From NCBI RefSeq assembly GCF_900107375.1, contig NZ_FNPT01000020.1:31552-95551 (forward strand): a DNA stretch of 64,000 bases, given 5' to 3'. The translations under genes were made by a program, and so were the position numbers. This DNA is from Lysobacter sp. yr284 (GTDB lineage Bacteria; Pseudomonadota; Gammaproteobacteria; Xanthomonadales; Xanthomonadaceae). The notes below the pieces were generated by a model. The model searched no databases. It saw nothing but the letters and a program-made list of their open reading frames with translations, and was not told where the DNA came from. Within the stretch, counting starts at the first letter, position 1; every line of letters begins with the position of its first letter. Of this stretch, positions 28,154-37,921 are shown piece after piece.

Positions 28154-28453
28154 ACAGATCCACAGGCCGATGCCGCGGATATGTCTCCTGAAGTGCTATC
28201 GCGGATTCGTGAGACGAATCGCCATTTCGTTATGAGCTTCCGGCCTACATGCTCGACGCTTCTAGGGCTCTGACTGACCCGGCCGTGGAATTGGTCGGGT
28301 GCGGCGGACTGCATTCCGCGAGCAGTTGCTAGGTCGGTAAGGACCGATTGTAGCCAGAGCGAATTGACGGTCCAGCCATCGGTGAAGTTAGATGGAGTGG
28401 CTGGTGTCCCGCTGAAATTGAACCCTGTGTCACCACGTGGCGGTCATGGAAAT
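28154..28453. other. Intergenic region without a recognisable gene
   Basis: Only short frames occur here. A 30-codon segment beginning MSPEVLSRIRETNRHFVMSF near 28176 could be the tail of a lost gene, but nothing supports it. The base composition becomes AT-rich toward the next repeat. Confidence 0.3.
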
Positions 28454-28477
28454 GTGAGTAATATTGTGCGTAATATT
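28454..28477 (+). repeat. Tandem 12-base repeat GTG(A/C)GTAATATT
   Basis: GTGAGTAATATT and GTGCGTAATATT lie head to tail in an AT-rich tract about 40 bases before the second integrase remnant. The complement contains ATTACTCAC, the word repeated before the first integrase remnant. This suggests that both tracts are related integrase-associated sites. Confidence 0.5.
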
Positions 28478-28517
28478 ATAAATGAACTTTGATGATATTA
28501 ATTTATATAAATAAGAT

Positions 28518-29071
28518 ATGCTGACTTTTAGGTTGATGGTGGGACCTGTTAGTCCGGTGGTTGTCCGAACGCGTTTCGCTCGGGAGGCGAGAGCCGAGCG
28601 GGACCGGCTGCAGGCATTGGTCAACGGGGACGCGAACCCTGCCCAAGTAGCTCGTATCGAGCGCGCCGCGCAGACCGAGCGTGCTGAACCCACCTTTAGC
28701 GCGATCGCCATCGAACTACTGGAGAAGCGAACCAGGGAAGGGCTGACTCCCGCGTCGGTAAAGCGGGAACGTCGCTTGATCGAGAAGGACCTGGCGTGCA
28801 TCGGCGATATCTCGATTACGGACGTAACGGCACCGGCCCTGCTGGCAGCCTTGCGCAAGTTGGAGAAGCGCGGTGTCGCCGAGACTGCGTACCGGATGCG
28901 CTCGCTATCGAACAGCAATTGGCGCATGCGGTCAGGGATCCGCTCGGGCGCGCCTACAACCGCACCGCCCGCTTGGTTGAGCGAAAGAAGATGATGCAGG
29001 CGTGGGCCGACTATCTGGACGGACTGCGGCTCAATTCCAAGGTGGTTCCGATGCTTCGTCGTGCCGGATAA
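28518..29071 (+). pseudogene. Second P4-type integrase remnant with internal deletions
   Basis: ATG 28518 gives MLT, matching the integrase start, but the arm-binding domain is missing. Similarity resumes with REARAERDRLQALVNGDANPAQ and continues through SVKRERRLIEKDLA and ITDVTAPALLAALRK to about 28900. There it jumps, in another frame, to IEQQLAHAVRDPLG and RKKMMQAWADYLDGLR, the typical extreme C-terminus of these enzymes. The catalytic domain has been deleted. Together with the remnant at 13.6 kb it brackets the restriction block. Confidence 0.82.
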
Positions 29072-29720
29072 CCTGCTGCGAAATCGACTCAAGCGCCTGG
29101 TGACAGGGACGGTAGCGCCAGCCTGGCAGGACATGGATAGAGGCTTCTGGATTGGAGCTAAAAAAACCTTCTTGCGCGCCGTCAACCTGCTGCTTGCGAT
29201 CGTCGAGGTGGCGGAGGTGCGGCATCAGCAGTCGCTGGACTTCAGCCTGATGCCGCCCGGGTCGACCGCGGCGCGCGCGTCGTAGGACGCAGCGAGCGGC
29301 GGGTCGGGCCGGCCCTGCGTCCGATCGGACGCCTCGGCCGGACGAAGGTCGATCGTGGCGGGGAATGCGCCAGCGCTGCCGACACGACGATGTTCCTGCG
29401 GTTCCCCGCGCATGGCGATGTCGGCGACCTTGTTGAACTCTCGCCAAGCCCGACGGGATGCGGTGTCGGTCGCAGGCCCCTAGCAAGGGCGCAACCGAAC
29501 TGCGGTGCGGGCGATGCCCGGCGTAGGCTCCGGCCCGGAAGGCCGCTCAGGGCGGCCGATCTGATCGCCAACGCGCAAGCCCGTCGCCACCCCGGGGGAC
29601 GCGTCCGGATTCGATGCTCGCTTCGGCCGCGCCGTCCGCTATCGGACGGCCACGCGCGATTCCGCCACGGATTCGATTTTATCTGATTGATTTTTATATA
29701 TTTTATTGCCGTGTTGGTGC
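29072..29720. other. Intergenic region before the exporter operon
   Basis: No gene is supported. Two palindromes share the half-site CGTCCG/CGGACG: 29317-29332 (two-base centre) and 29631-29650 (four-base centre). The last 60 bases are AT-rich. The region separates the defence island from the exporter cluster. Confidence 0.45.
29631..29650. promoter_or_regulatory. Possible activator binding site (upstream enhancer)
   Basis: A perfect inverted repeat, GCCGTCCG-CTAT-CGGACGGC, lies about 95-105 bases upstream of the sigma-54-like promoter. That is the usual distance for NtrC-family activator sites. A related palindrome lies at 29317-29332. The partner activator could be the protein encoded at 34458-35852. 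Confidence 0.4.
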
Positions 29721-29737
29721 TGGCATGCTTCTTGCTT
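29721..29737 (+). promoter_or_regulatory. Sigma-54 (-24/-12) promoter match
   Basis: TGGCAT-GCTTC-TTGCTT matches TGGCAC-N5-TTGCW with the correct ten bases between GG and GC. Transcription would begin near 29747. This falls at the assumed start codon of the adaptor gene, so either the transcript is nearly leaderless or translation starts at ATG 29799. The cluster encodes its own NtrC-type activator, which supports the match. Confidence 0.5.
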
Positions 29738-29747
29738 TATCCGAGGC

Positions 29748-31001
29748 ATGGATATCGTAAACAACACATTGAAAGAGAAAAAACGCCGCCGGCTCCGCAT
29801 GACGGTGGCCGCGGTCGCCGCGGGGGTCGTGTTGTTGGGCGGCCTGATCTGGAGCCTGGGCCCGGCGCTGCCTCAGGTCGATCGTTCCAGCCTGTGGATC
29901 GGTACCGTCCAGCGCAACGACATGCTGCTGGAAGTGCGCGCGAGCGGAACCTTGGTGCCGCGCTCCAGCCGCTGGCTGGCCGCGGCCACCGCTGCCCAGG
30001 TCCAGGAGATTCTGGTCCAGCCGGGGACCGTGGTGAAGGCCGATACGGTGCTGATGCGGCTGAGCAATCCGGAGGTCGAAGACAATCTTCGCAACGCGCA
30101 GGCCGAGGCGACCGCGGCCGAGGCGGATGTGGAAGCCAAGCGCGCGGAACTCGCTTCGACGCTGCTGGATCGCCGCACGGGGCTGGCCCAGGCGCAGGTC
30201 GATTACGCCTCGGCGCAGGTCAAGTTCGAAGCCGATACCAAGGCCGTGGAACTGAAATTGATTTCGCAGGTGCAGTACGACCAGGGGCAGATCGTCTTCA
30301 AGCAGTTGGGCGAACGCGTCAAGATCGAACAAGAGCGGGTGAACGGATTCTTCGCGAACATGAAGGCGCAGATGGAAGCGGTGAACGCGCGGGCCGACCA
30401 GCAGCGCAGCACCCTGATCCTGCGCCAGCGCCAGGCCGATGCGCTGAACGTGAAGGCGGGCATCGACGGCGTGTTGCAGGAGGTGGTGGTGCAGGAGGGC
30501 GTGCAGGTCAGCGTCGGCACGAACCTGGCGCGCGTGGCCCGGCCGGATGTCCTGATCGCGCGGCTCCAGGTGTCCGAACTGCAGGCCAAGGACGTCGCCA
30601 TGGGCATGCCGGTCACCGTCGACACCCATAACGGTACGGTCGAAGGCAAGGTCGAGCGGATCGATCCGGCGGTGCGTAGCGGCAGCGTGCAAGTCGATGT
30701 GACCCTGACGGGAGCGCTGCCCCATGGCGCGCGCCCGGATCTGTCCGTCGACGGGCGGATCCGCATCTCGCTGCTGCGCAACGTGCTGTCGGTCGGCCGT
30801 CCGGCGTTGGCTCAGCCCAACGGGGATTCCAGCCTGTTCCGGCTCGACGCATCCGGAAAGGTCGCTTCGCGCGTGCCTGTGAAGCTCGGCGCCGTTTCGG
30901 TCGACAGGGTGCAGGTGGTGCGCGGTCTTCAGGTGGGAGACCAGATCATCCTTTCCGACGCCAGCCAGTGGGACAAGTACGACCGTATTCGCGTGAAGTG
31001 A
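29748..31001 (+). CDS. HlyD/MacA-type periplasmic adaptor of an ABC exporter
   Basis: The 417-residue protein begins MDIVNNTLKEKKRRR and has one membrane segment at about residues 18-38, so it is anchored with a large periplasmic part. It then shows the split lipoyl/hairpin layout: VQEILVQPGTVVKADTVLM, a long Ala/Glu/Lys-rich coiled coil at about 110-240, and GVLQEVVVQEGVQVSVGTNL, followed by beta-barrel strands. It should link the inner-membrane ABC permease to an outer-membrane channel. ATG 29799 is an alternative start if the sigma-54 promoter is used. The ABC genes lie 110 bases downstream. Confidence 0.85.
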   Translation: MDIVNNTLKEKKRRRLRMTVAAVAAGVVLLGGLIWSLGPALPQVDRSSLWIGTVQRNDMLLEVRASGTLVPRSSRWLAAATAAQVQEILVQPGTVVKADTVLMRLSNPEVEDNLRNAQAEATAAEADVEAKRAELASTLLDRRTGLAQAQVDYASAQVKFEADTKAVELKLISQVQYDQGQIVFKQLGERVKIEQERVNGFFANMKAQMEAVNARADQQRSTLILRQRQADALNVKAGIDGVLQEVVVQEGVQVSVGTNLARVARPDVLIARLQVSELQAKDVAMGMPVTVDTHNGTVEGKVERIDPAVRSGSVQVDVTLTGALPHGARPDLSVDGRIRISLLRNVLSVGRPALAQPNGDSSLFRLDASGKVASRVPVKLGAVSVDRVQVVRGLQVGDQIILSDASQWDKYDRIRVK

Positions 31002-31110
31002 GGCGGCAGGCGCAAAGACTGCCCTTCGGATTTCCCAATTTGCGTCCTGGCCGAGCCGTTCCGGAGTCGCCAACGCAATCCGACAAGACAACATCAAGAG
31101 GCGACCGTCC

Positions 31111-31875
31111 ATGAACGATACCAACACAGTCATCGCGCTCAACGGCATTCGCAAGGTATTCCAGACCGACGAAGTGGAGACGCACGCCCTCAGCGACGTG
31201 AACCTGGAGATCAAGAAAGGCGAATACGTCTCCATTTCCGGTCCGTCGGGTTGCGGCAAGACGACGTTGCTGTCGATTCTCGGCCTGCTCGACACCGCCA
31301 CCAGCGGCAGTTTCGTGCTCAACGGCCACGATGTGGCCTCGCTGAGCTCCTCGGCGCGCGCACAGGTGCGCAACGCGGAGATCGGTTTCATCTTCCAGGC
31401 GTTCAACCTGATCGGCGACCTCACCGTGCAGGAAAACGTCGAGCTGCCGTTGACCTACCGCGGCGACATGAATGCGAACGAGCGCCGCACGCGCGTGGCC
31501 GAGGCGCTGGAGCGGGTGGGCATGGCCCATCGCGCGCGCCACTATCCCGCGCAGCTGTCCGGCGGCCAGCAGCAGCGCGTGGCGGTGGCCCGCGCCTTGG
31601 CCGGCCGGCCGGCGATCCTGCTGGCCGACGAACCTACCGGCAACCTGGATTCGCGCAACGGCGAGGCGGTGATGGCGCTGCTGGACGAACTGCACAAGGG
31701 CGGAGCCACCATCTGCATGGTGACCCACGACGTCCGCTACGCCGAGCTGACCGAACGCAAGGTGCGCCTGTTCGATGGCCGCATCGTCGACGAAGAAACC
31801 TTCGTACGCCTGCGCCGCGAGGACGAGCAGCGGCTCGACGCGCTGATCGGCCAGCCCCGGGAGGCCGCCGTATGA
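31111..31875 (+). CDS. MacB/LolD-type ABC transporter ATP-binding protein
   Basis: The 254-residue protein has Walker [11 protein letters not shown]-loop FQAFNL, signature [14 protein letters not shown], Walker [14 protein letters not shown] and switch His in VTHDVRYA. This is the full set for an active ABC ATPase of the MacB/LolD class. Unlike classical MacB, the ATPase is not fused to its permease. The stop overlaps the permease start (ATGA). The probable substrate is a peptide or lipopeptide, given the NRPS operon downstream, but this is inferred from location. Confidence 0.92.
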   Translation: MNDTNTVIALNGIRKVFQTDEVETHALSDVNLEIKKGEYVSISGPSGCGKTTLLSILGLLDTATSGSFVLNGHDVASLSSSARAQVRNAEIGFIFQAFNLIGDLTVQENVELPLTYRGDMNANERRTRVAEALERVGMAHRARHYPAQLSGGQQQRVAVARALAGRPAILLADEPTGNLDSRNGEAVMALLDELHKGGATICMVTHDVRYAELTERKVRLFDGRIVDEETFVRLRREDEQRLDALIGQPREAAV

Positions 31876-34292
31876 GCATTCTGCTCAACGAAGTCTGGCG
31901 CGTGTGGCGCGGAGCCTTGCGCCGTCCCGGGTTCCTGCTGCTGACCGCGAGCGTGTTGGCGCTGGGCGTTGGAGCCATCGCCGCGGTGTATACGCTGATC
32001 GACGGCGTTCTGTTGAAGCCGTTGCCGTTCGCCGAGCCGGCGCGCCTGGTGGCGGTGGGGCCGATGCCGCGCGGCCAGATCCGCTCGGCTTCGCCCGAGC
32101 AGTACCGGAATCTGGCCGGATTGGACGGCATCAAGTCGCTGGGTCTGTTCGAAGCGCACTCGCCGACGATGAACATCTCCAGCAGCGGCACGCCGGAAGT
32201 CGTGTCGGCGCTGCGCGGCGACCGCGGTTTGCTGCCGACGCTGGGGGTGCAGATGGCGCGCGGGCGGAACTTCAGCGCGCAGGAGGACTTGCCGAACGGG
32301 CCGCGCGTCGTGATCCTGACGCACGGTTTCTGGGAGCGCCGCTTCGCCGGCAGAGACGATGCGATCGGAAGCGCCCTGCAGGTCGAAGGCGCCGCGCACA
32401 CGATCGTCGGCGTTCTGCCCGAGGGGTTCGCGATCCCTGGCGCGGCGGGCGAAATCATGCTGCCGACCGCGTTGCCGACCGACAGCGACGAGGGCACCAA
32501 CTATCGCGTGGTGGCCCGTCTCGCCGACGGAGTCACCGTGCCCGGCGCGGCCTCGCAGGTCGATATGCGCCTGCATGCGATGTACGCCGCCGCGGGCAAT
32601 CGCGATTGGGACCAGATCAAGTTCTCGGCCATGGAACTGGAAGAGGTGTTGCACGCCAAGAGCCGGCCGGTACTGATGATGTTCCTCGCCAGCGCGTCGC
32701 TGCTGCTGCTGATCGCGCTGGTGAACCTCGCCAACCTGATGCTGTTGCGCACGCTTTCGCGCTCGCACGACGCCGCCGTGCGCGGGGCGCTCGGCGCTTC
32801 GGGCCTGCGCCTGGCGCTTCCGCCGTTGGCCGAAGGGTTGTTGGTGGGCGTGATCGGCGCATTGCTCGGCCTGGGCTTGGCCAGTCTCGGCCTGGCGTTG
32901 TTGCAGGGCTTCATGCCGGCCGAGTGGCAGGCGGGCGGGGGCCTGCGCTTGAGCCTGGCGTCCTGGCCGCTGGGCCTGGCGCTGGGCGTGGTGAGCGCAC
33001 TGCTGGCCACGTTGCTGGGGCTGTGGCGCGGACGCGCGACCTCGACCATCGACGAACTGCGCGAGGGCGGCCGCTCCGGCATCGGCCGACACAACGGGCG
33101 CCTGGGGCGAATCCTGGTGATCGCGCAGGTCGCGATGGCGACCGCGCTGTTGTCGGTTGCGGGGCTGTTCCTGCACAAGCTGTACAGCCTGTCTGAAGTG
33201 CCGCTGGGCTTCGCCAGCCAGGGCGTGCTGACGTTCGAGCTGGCGCCGGTGCAGGCCAAGTATCCGGACACCGCTTCGGTGCAGGAACTGTCGCGGCGCC
33301 TGGTGGAGAGGCTGCGCCTGTTGCCGGGCACCACCGAGGTGACGGCGACCACCAATCTGCCCGCGGGCGGTCCGTTGGGCCAATTCAACATGGATATGCA
33401 CCTGCCGGCCGGAGAGGACTTCGGCGCGCAGTACCGCGGCATCGACCCGGGCTTCTTCAAACTCTTCGGCGTGCCGCTGCTGGAAGGCCGCGCGTTCGAA
33501 CGCACCGATGTGCAAGGCGGCGAAGCGGTGGCGATCGTCAATCGCGCGTTCGCGGAGGCCCGGTACGGCGGGCGCGCGCTGGGGCAGCGCATCCAGCGCG
33601 GCAGCGGCGCCAACCTGTGGACCGCCCGCATCGTCGGCGTGGTCGGCGATACGCGTCAGTTCGGTCCCCTGGGCGAGGCGCCGGAAGTGCTGTACGTCCC
33701 GCTGAATCAGGTCCAGGACGAGGTGATGCAGGTGTTCCGGCGTTTCGAGCCGATGCGCTTCGCGATCAAGGTCAACGGCGATCCGAACGGATATCGCGAT
33801 GGCGTGCGCAAGGCGGTCGCCGAGATCGCCCAGGACCAGCCGGTCTACAACGTCGACACGATGGCGGACATCGTCCGCGCGACCACCTCGGAAGTGAGGG
33901 TCAATCTGTTGCTGGTCGGCATCTTCGCGGGATTGGCGCTGTTGCTGGCGGCGGCGGGGCTGTATGCCGTCATGGCGGTTTCGGTCGCCGCGCGGGAGCG
34001 CGAGTTCGGCGTGCGGCTGGCCCTGGGGGCGCCGACCGCCGGACTGATCAAGCTGGTGCTGGGCAATGGCCTGCTGCAGATCGCGATCGGCTTGGTCTGC
34101 GGGATCGGCCTGGCGCTGGCGATGTCGCGACTGCTGTCCTCGGTGTTGGAGCAAGTCGGTCGCGAGGCGGTGAACCCGACCGTCCTGGTCGGAGTGAGCG
34201 CGACCCTGGCGTTGGCCGGCTTGCTGGCCTGCCTGCCTCCGGCATGGCGCGCCAGCCGGGTCCCGCCGATGCGGGCGCTGCGCGGCGAATGA
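31872..34292 (+). CDS. Duplicated FtsX/MacB-type permease (ADOP-like)
   Basis: The start ATG overlaps the ATPase stop. The 806-residue protein contains two halves, each with a MacB-type periplasmic domain and an FtsX-type membrane unit. The first hydrophobic segment is at residues 18-38, with clusters near 275-365 and again near 680-790. The conserved AREREFGVRLALGA is near residue 710. This duplicated layout is known from ADOP permeases, and a normal MacB has one unit. It would act as a mechanotransmission permease with the ATPase and adaptor encoded just upstream. Confidence 0.85.
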   Translation: MSILLNEVWRVWRGALRRPGFLLLTASVLALGVGAIAAVYTLIDGVLLKPLPFAEPARLVAVGPMPRGQIRSASPEQYRNLAGLDGIKSLGLFEAHSPTMNISSSGTPEVVSALRGDRGLLPTLGVQMARGRNFSAQEDLPNGPRVVILTHGFWERRFAGRDDAIGSALQVEGAAHTIVGVLPEGFAIPGAAGEIMLPTALPTDSDEGTNYRVVARLADGVTVPGAASQVDMRLHAMYAAAGNRDWDQIKFSAMELEEVLHAKSRPVLMMFLASASLLLLIALVNLANLMLLRTLSRSHDAAVRGALGASGLRLALPPLAEGLLVGVIGALLGLGLASLGLALLQGFMPAEWQAGGGLRLSLASWPLGLALGVVSALLATLLGLWRGRATSTIDELREGGRSGIGRHNGRLGRILVIAQVAMATALLSVAGLFLHKLYSLSEVPLGFASQGVLTFELAPVQAKYPDTASVQELSRRLVERLRLLPGTTEVTATTNLPAGGPLGQFNMDMHLPAGEDFGAQYRGIDPGFFKLFGVPLLEGRAFERTDVQGGEAVAIVNRAFAEARYGGRALGQRIQRGSGANLWTARIVGVVGDTRQFGPLGEAPEVLYVPLNQVQDEVMQVFRRFEPMRFAIKVNGDPNGYRDGVRKAVAEIAQDQPVYNVDTMADIVRATTSEVRVNLLLVGIFAGLALLLAAAGLYAVMAVSVAAREREFGVRLALGAPTAGLIKLVLGNGLLQIAIGLVCGIGLALAMSRLLSSVLEQVGREAVNPTVLVGVSATLALAGLLACLPPAWRASRVPPMRALRGE

Positions 34293-34297
34293 GCGCG

Positions 34298-34321
34298 GGG
34301 CGCCGGCGGATGCCGGCGCCC
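34298..34321 (+). terminator. Hairpin after the permease gene
   Basis: GGGCGCCGGC and GCCGGCGCCC form a perfect ten-base stem with a GGAT loop, beginning six bases after the permease stop. No run of T follows, so termination may be weak or partial. Confidence 0.5.
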
Positions 34322-34457
34322 TCCTGTTCAGCCCGGGCGGCGATGTCGCGCCGCCTGAGCACCCGCCGGATGGCGGTCGCTATACTGGCGGGGCCGAACG
34401 TCTTCCGCACGCGGTCGTCGGGAGATCGGCGCGAACGCACAGTGAGGCGGGTACCGG

Positions 34458-35852
<1,395 letters not shown>

Positions 35853-35877
35853 GCCGGTGGAGCCGGGCGCAAGCGGA

Positions 35878-37200
35878 ATGCGGCGCTTCGAGCGGACGGC
35901 CTTGTACGGGAGCCTGCTGGTGGCGCTGCCCGGGGTGGCGCTTGCGGTCGCGCTGACGGTGGCCGGAGAGGGCGACAGCACGCTGCGTTGGATTCTCTGC
36001 GTCGCCGCGATCGTCGTGACCGTGCTGCTGGCGCGCTGGCTATACCGTCGGCTGGTGTTTCCGCTGTACGTCCTGGGCGGCCTGCTGGAAGCGCTTCGGG
36101 AGGGCGACTACAGCCTGCGCGGAGCCCGGGACGGCGCGCTCGGCGGCCTGGTCTGCGATTTCAATGCTCTTGCGCAGCGGCTACAGCGCGAACGGGTCGA
36201 GTTCGAGGAATCCAGCCACTTGTTGAGTAAGACCTTGTCGTCGCTCAACAGCGCGGTGTTCACGTTCGACGAAAACATGCGTTTGCGCTTGGCCAACCCG
36301 GCGGGACGGCGATTGCTCGGGATGCAGGACGACAGCCCGTTCGGCCAGAGCGCGGCAGAACTGGGGCTGGCCGTGTGGATGCAAGGTCCGGTCACGCATG
36401 TCCTCACCCATGCGTTCCCGGCGCGCACCGGCCGCTTCGAAGTGCTGCACTCGCCGTTGCGCAGCGGCGGGCATGGCGGCCACTTGCTGGTGATCAACGA
36501 TGTGGGGCGGGTGCTGCGCGAAGAGGAGCGGCAAGCCTGGCAGCGACTGTTGATGGTACTCGGTCACGAGGTCAACAACTCGCTCGCGCCGATCCGATCC
36601 ATGGCCGGGACCATGTCGAACATGGTGGCGCGCGAGCCGCTGCCGGCCGGATGGCGCGAGGACTTCTTCAGCGGCCTGGAGGTGATCGGCCACCGCGCCG
36701 AGTCGCTGTCGCGCTTCCTTTCCAGCTACAGCAAGCTGGCTCGGCTTCCGGCGCCGCAGAAGCAGGCGGTGGAGCTTTCGGCGCTGGCGGAGAAGCTGTC
36801 GCGACTGGAGCAGCGCTTGTCGATCCAGGTGGAAACCGCCGGGGCATTGCGCATGCGCGCCGATCCGGACCAGTTGGAACAGGCTCTGATAAATTTGCTG
36901 AACAACGCAGTGGACGCTGCGCTGGCGACGGGCGGCGGTGTGCGCCTGCGCTGGCGCCGGGAAGGCGAACTCGCCCGGATCGAGATCGAGGACGACGGTC
37001 CAGGGTTGGCGTCGGTCGAAAACCTCTTCGTTCCCTTCTTCACCACCAAGCCCGGTGGTTCAGGCATAGGCCTGGCCCTGGCCCGGCTCATCGCCGAGGC
37101 GCACGATGGTGGAGTCACGCTGAATGCGCGCGCGGACGCGCAAGGCGCCTTGGCCTGCCTGTGGTTGCCGTTGGAGGCGACCGAAGAACGCGCGGATTGA
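35878..37200 (+). CDS. NtrY-like membrane sensor histidine kinase
   Basis: I start at ATG 35878. GTG 35857 is an alternative only five bases after the regulator stop. The 440-residue product has two membrane segments at about residues 9-28 and 37-58 with almost no periplasmic loop. A HAMP-like and PAS-like region follows, then the H-box LGHEVNNSLAP with H230, the N-box INLLNNAVDAA, and the G boxes DDGPGL and GGSGIGLALAR. The short sensor loop suggests that it senses membrane state or a cytoplasmic signal. It is the probable partner of the upstream regulator. Confidence 0.88.
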   Translation: MRRFERTALYGSLLVALPGVALAVALTVAGEGDSTLRWILCVAAIVVTVLLARWLYRRLVFPLYVLGGLLEALREGDYSLRGARDGALGGLVCDFNALAQRLQRERVEFEESSHLLSKTLSSLNSAVFTFDENMRLRLANPAGRRLLGMQDDSPFGQSAAELGLAVWMQGPVTHVLTHAFPARTGRFEVLHSPLRSGGHGGHLLVINDVGRVLREEERQAWQRLLMVLGHEVNNSLAPIRSMAGTMSNMVAREPLPAGWREDFFSGLEVIGHRAESLSRFLSSYSKLARLPAPQKQAVELSALAEKLSRLEQRLSIQVETAGALRMRADPDQLEQALINLLNNAVDAALATGGGVRLRWRREGELARIEIEDDGPGLASVENLFVPFFTTKPGGSGIGLALARLIAEAHDGGVTLNARADAQGALACLWLPLEATEERAD

Positions 37201-37921
37201 TTGCAGCGCGCATTCAGCCGATGTCGCATCGTCGGCGACAGCCCCGGAAAACAATTGCCCATTCGTGCACGGCCGCACCCGGACGTTGAGCGGATGTATT
37301 GGTTGCGCCCGAGTGTGCCGCATAGCACAGCAACAATGGTGATTTGAGTAAGCATCAAGTGAATGCTGAATAGTGATGCGTTGCTCAGATGTAACTTTTC
37401 GAACGTTTGGCCGTGTTGGTGATTGATTCGGCGGCCGTGTTCTCGCGAATCACGCGTACAAATAAACACCGGATGCATCGTTGCTGCTCGAGTCGATGTG
37501 CGTCTATGCGAGTGCAGGCATCGTTGAGCGCGGTGTGGTTGCGAGTGACGAAATTGGGCGTTTTCCAGCCTTTTTTGCTTGTTTTACGCTTGGTCGGCAG
37601 AGTCGGCGAGCGTGCGCACGCGGTGCGAAAAATGAATTGGGGGCGAAGAGAGTGCAGTCGCCGCGATTGTTGTTCGTTGCTGCGAGAACATCGCGCGTCG
37701 ACTCTTGCGGGAGTGTTCTGGACTGGTTTAGCATCCGGCCGCTGCATCGAAAAAGCACGTTCGGAACAAGCCACCGATCACCTATTTTTGCTAACGAAGT
37801 CGCGCTGCAGAGTGTGATGGTCGTCGGTTCGGCGTTGCAAAGAATCCTTGGGGAGCAGGCAGAATTTTGTGCGATCGTTCGCACAAAAAACGGTGCTTCA
37901 GGCTGCAAACGAGAGGGCTGA
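37201..37921. other. 721-base intergenic region with lowered G+C
   Basis: I see no gene with family support here, although several frames are open. Composition drops visibly between about 37330 and 37900 compared with both neighbours. A small inverted repeat, GCATCA/TGATGC, spans 37352-37379. GAGAGGG at 37912-37918 is the ribosome site of the next gene. The stretch could hold a long leader, an unrecognised RNA or imported DNA. Confidence 0.4.

Noticed and set aside
28430..29185. Minus-strand frame over the second integrase remnant
   Set aside because: The plus strand has unmistakable integrase segments, and the minus product contains repeat-derived sequence only.
29703..31424. Minus-strand frame opposite the adaptor gene
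   Set aside because: No recognisable domain, while the plus strand encodes a clear HlyD-type adaptor.
31737..34154. Minus-strand frame opposite the permease gene
   Set aside because: Low-complexity Arg/Gln/His sequence; the plus strand encodes a clear FtsX-type permease.
37407..37921. Several open frames between kinase and peptidase genes
   Set aside because: They conflict with each other on both strands, lack family signals and do not fit the local codon use.
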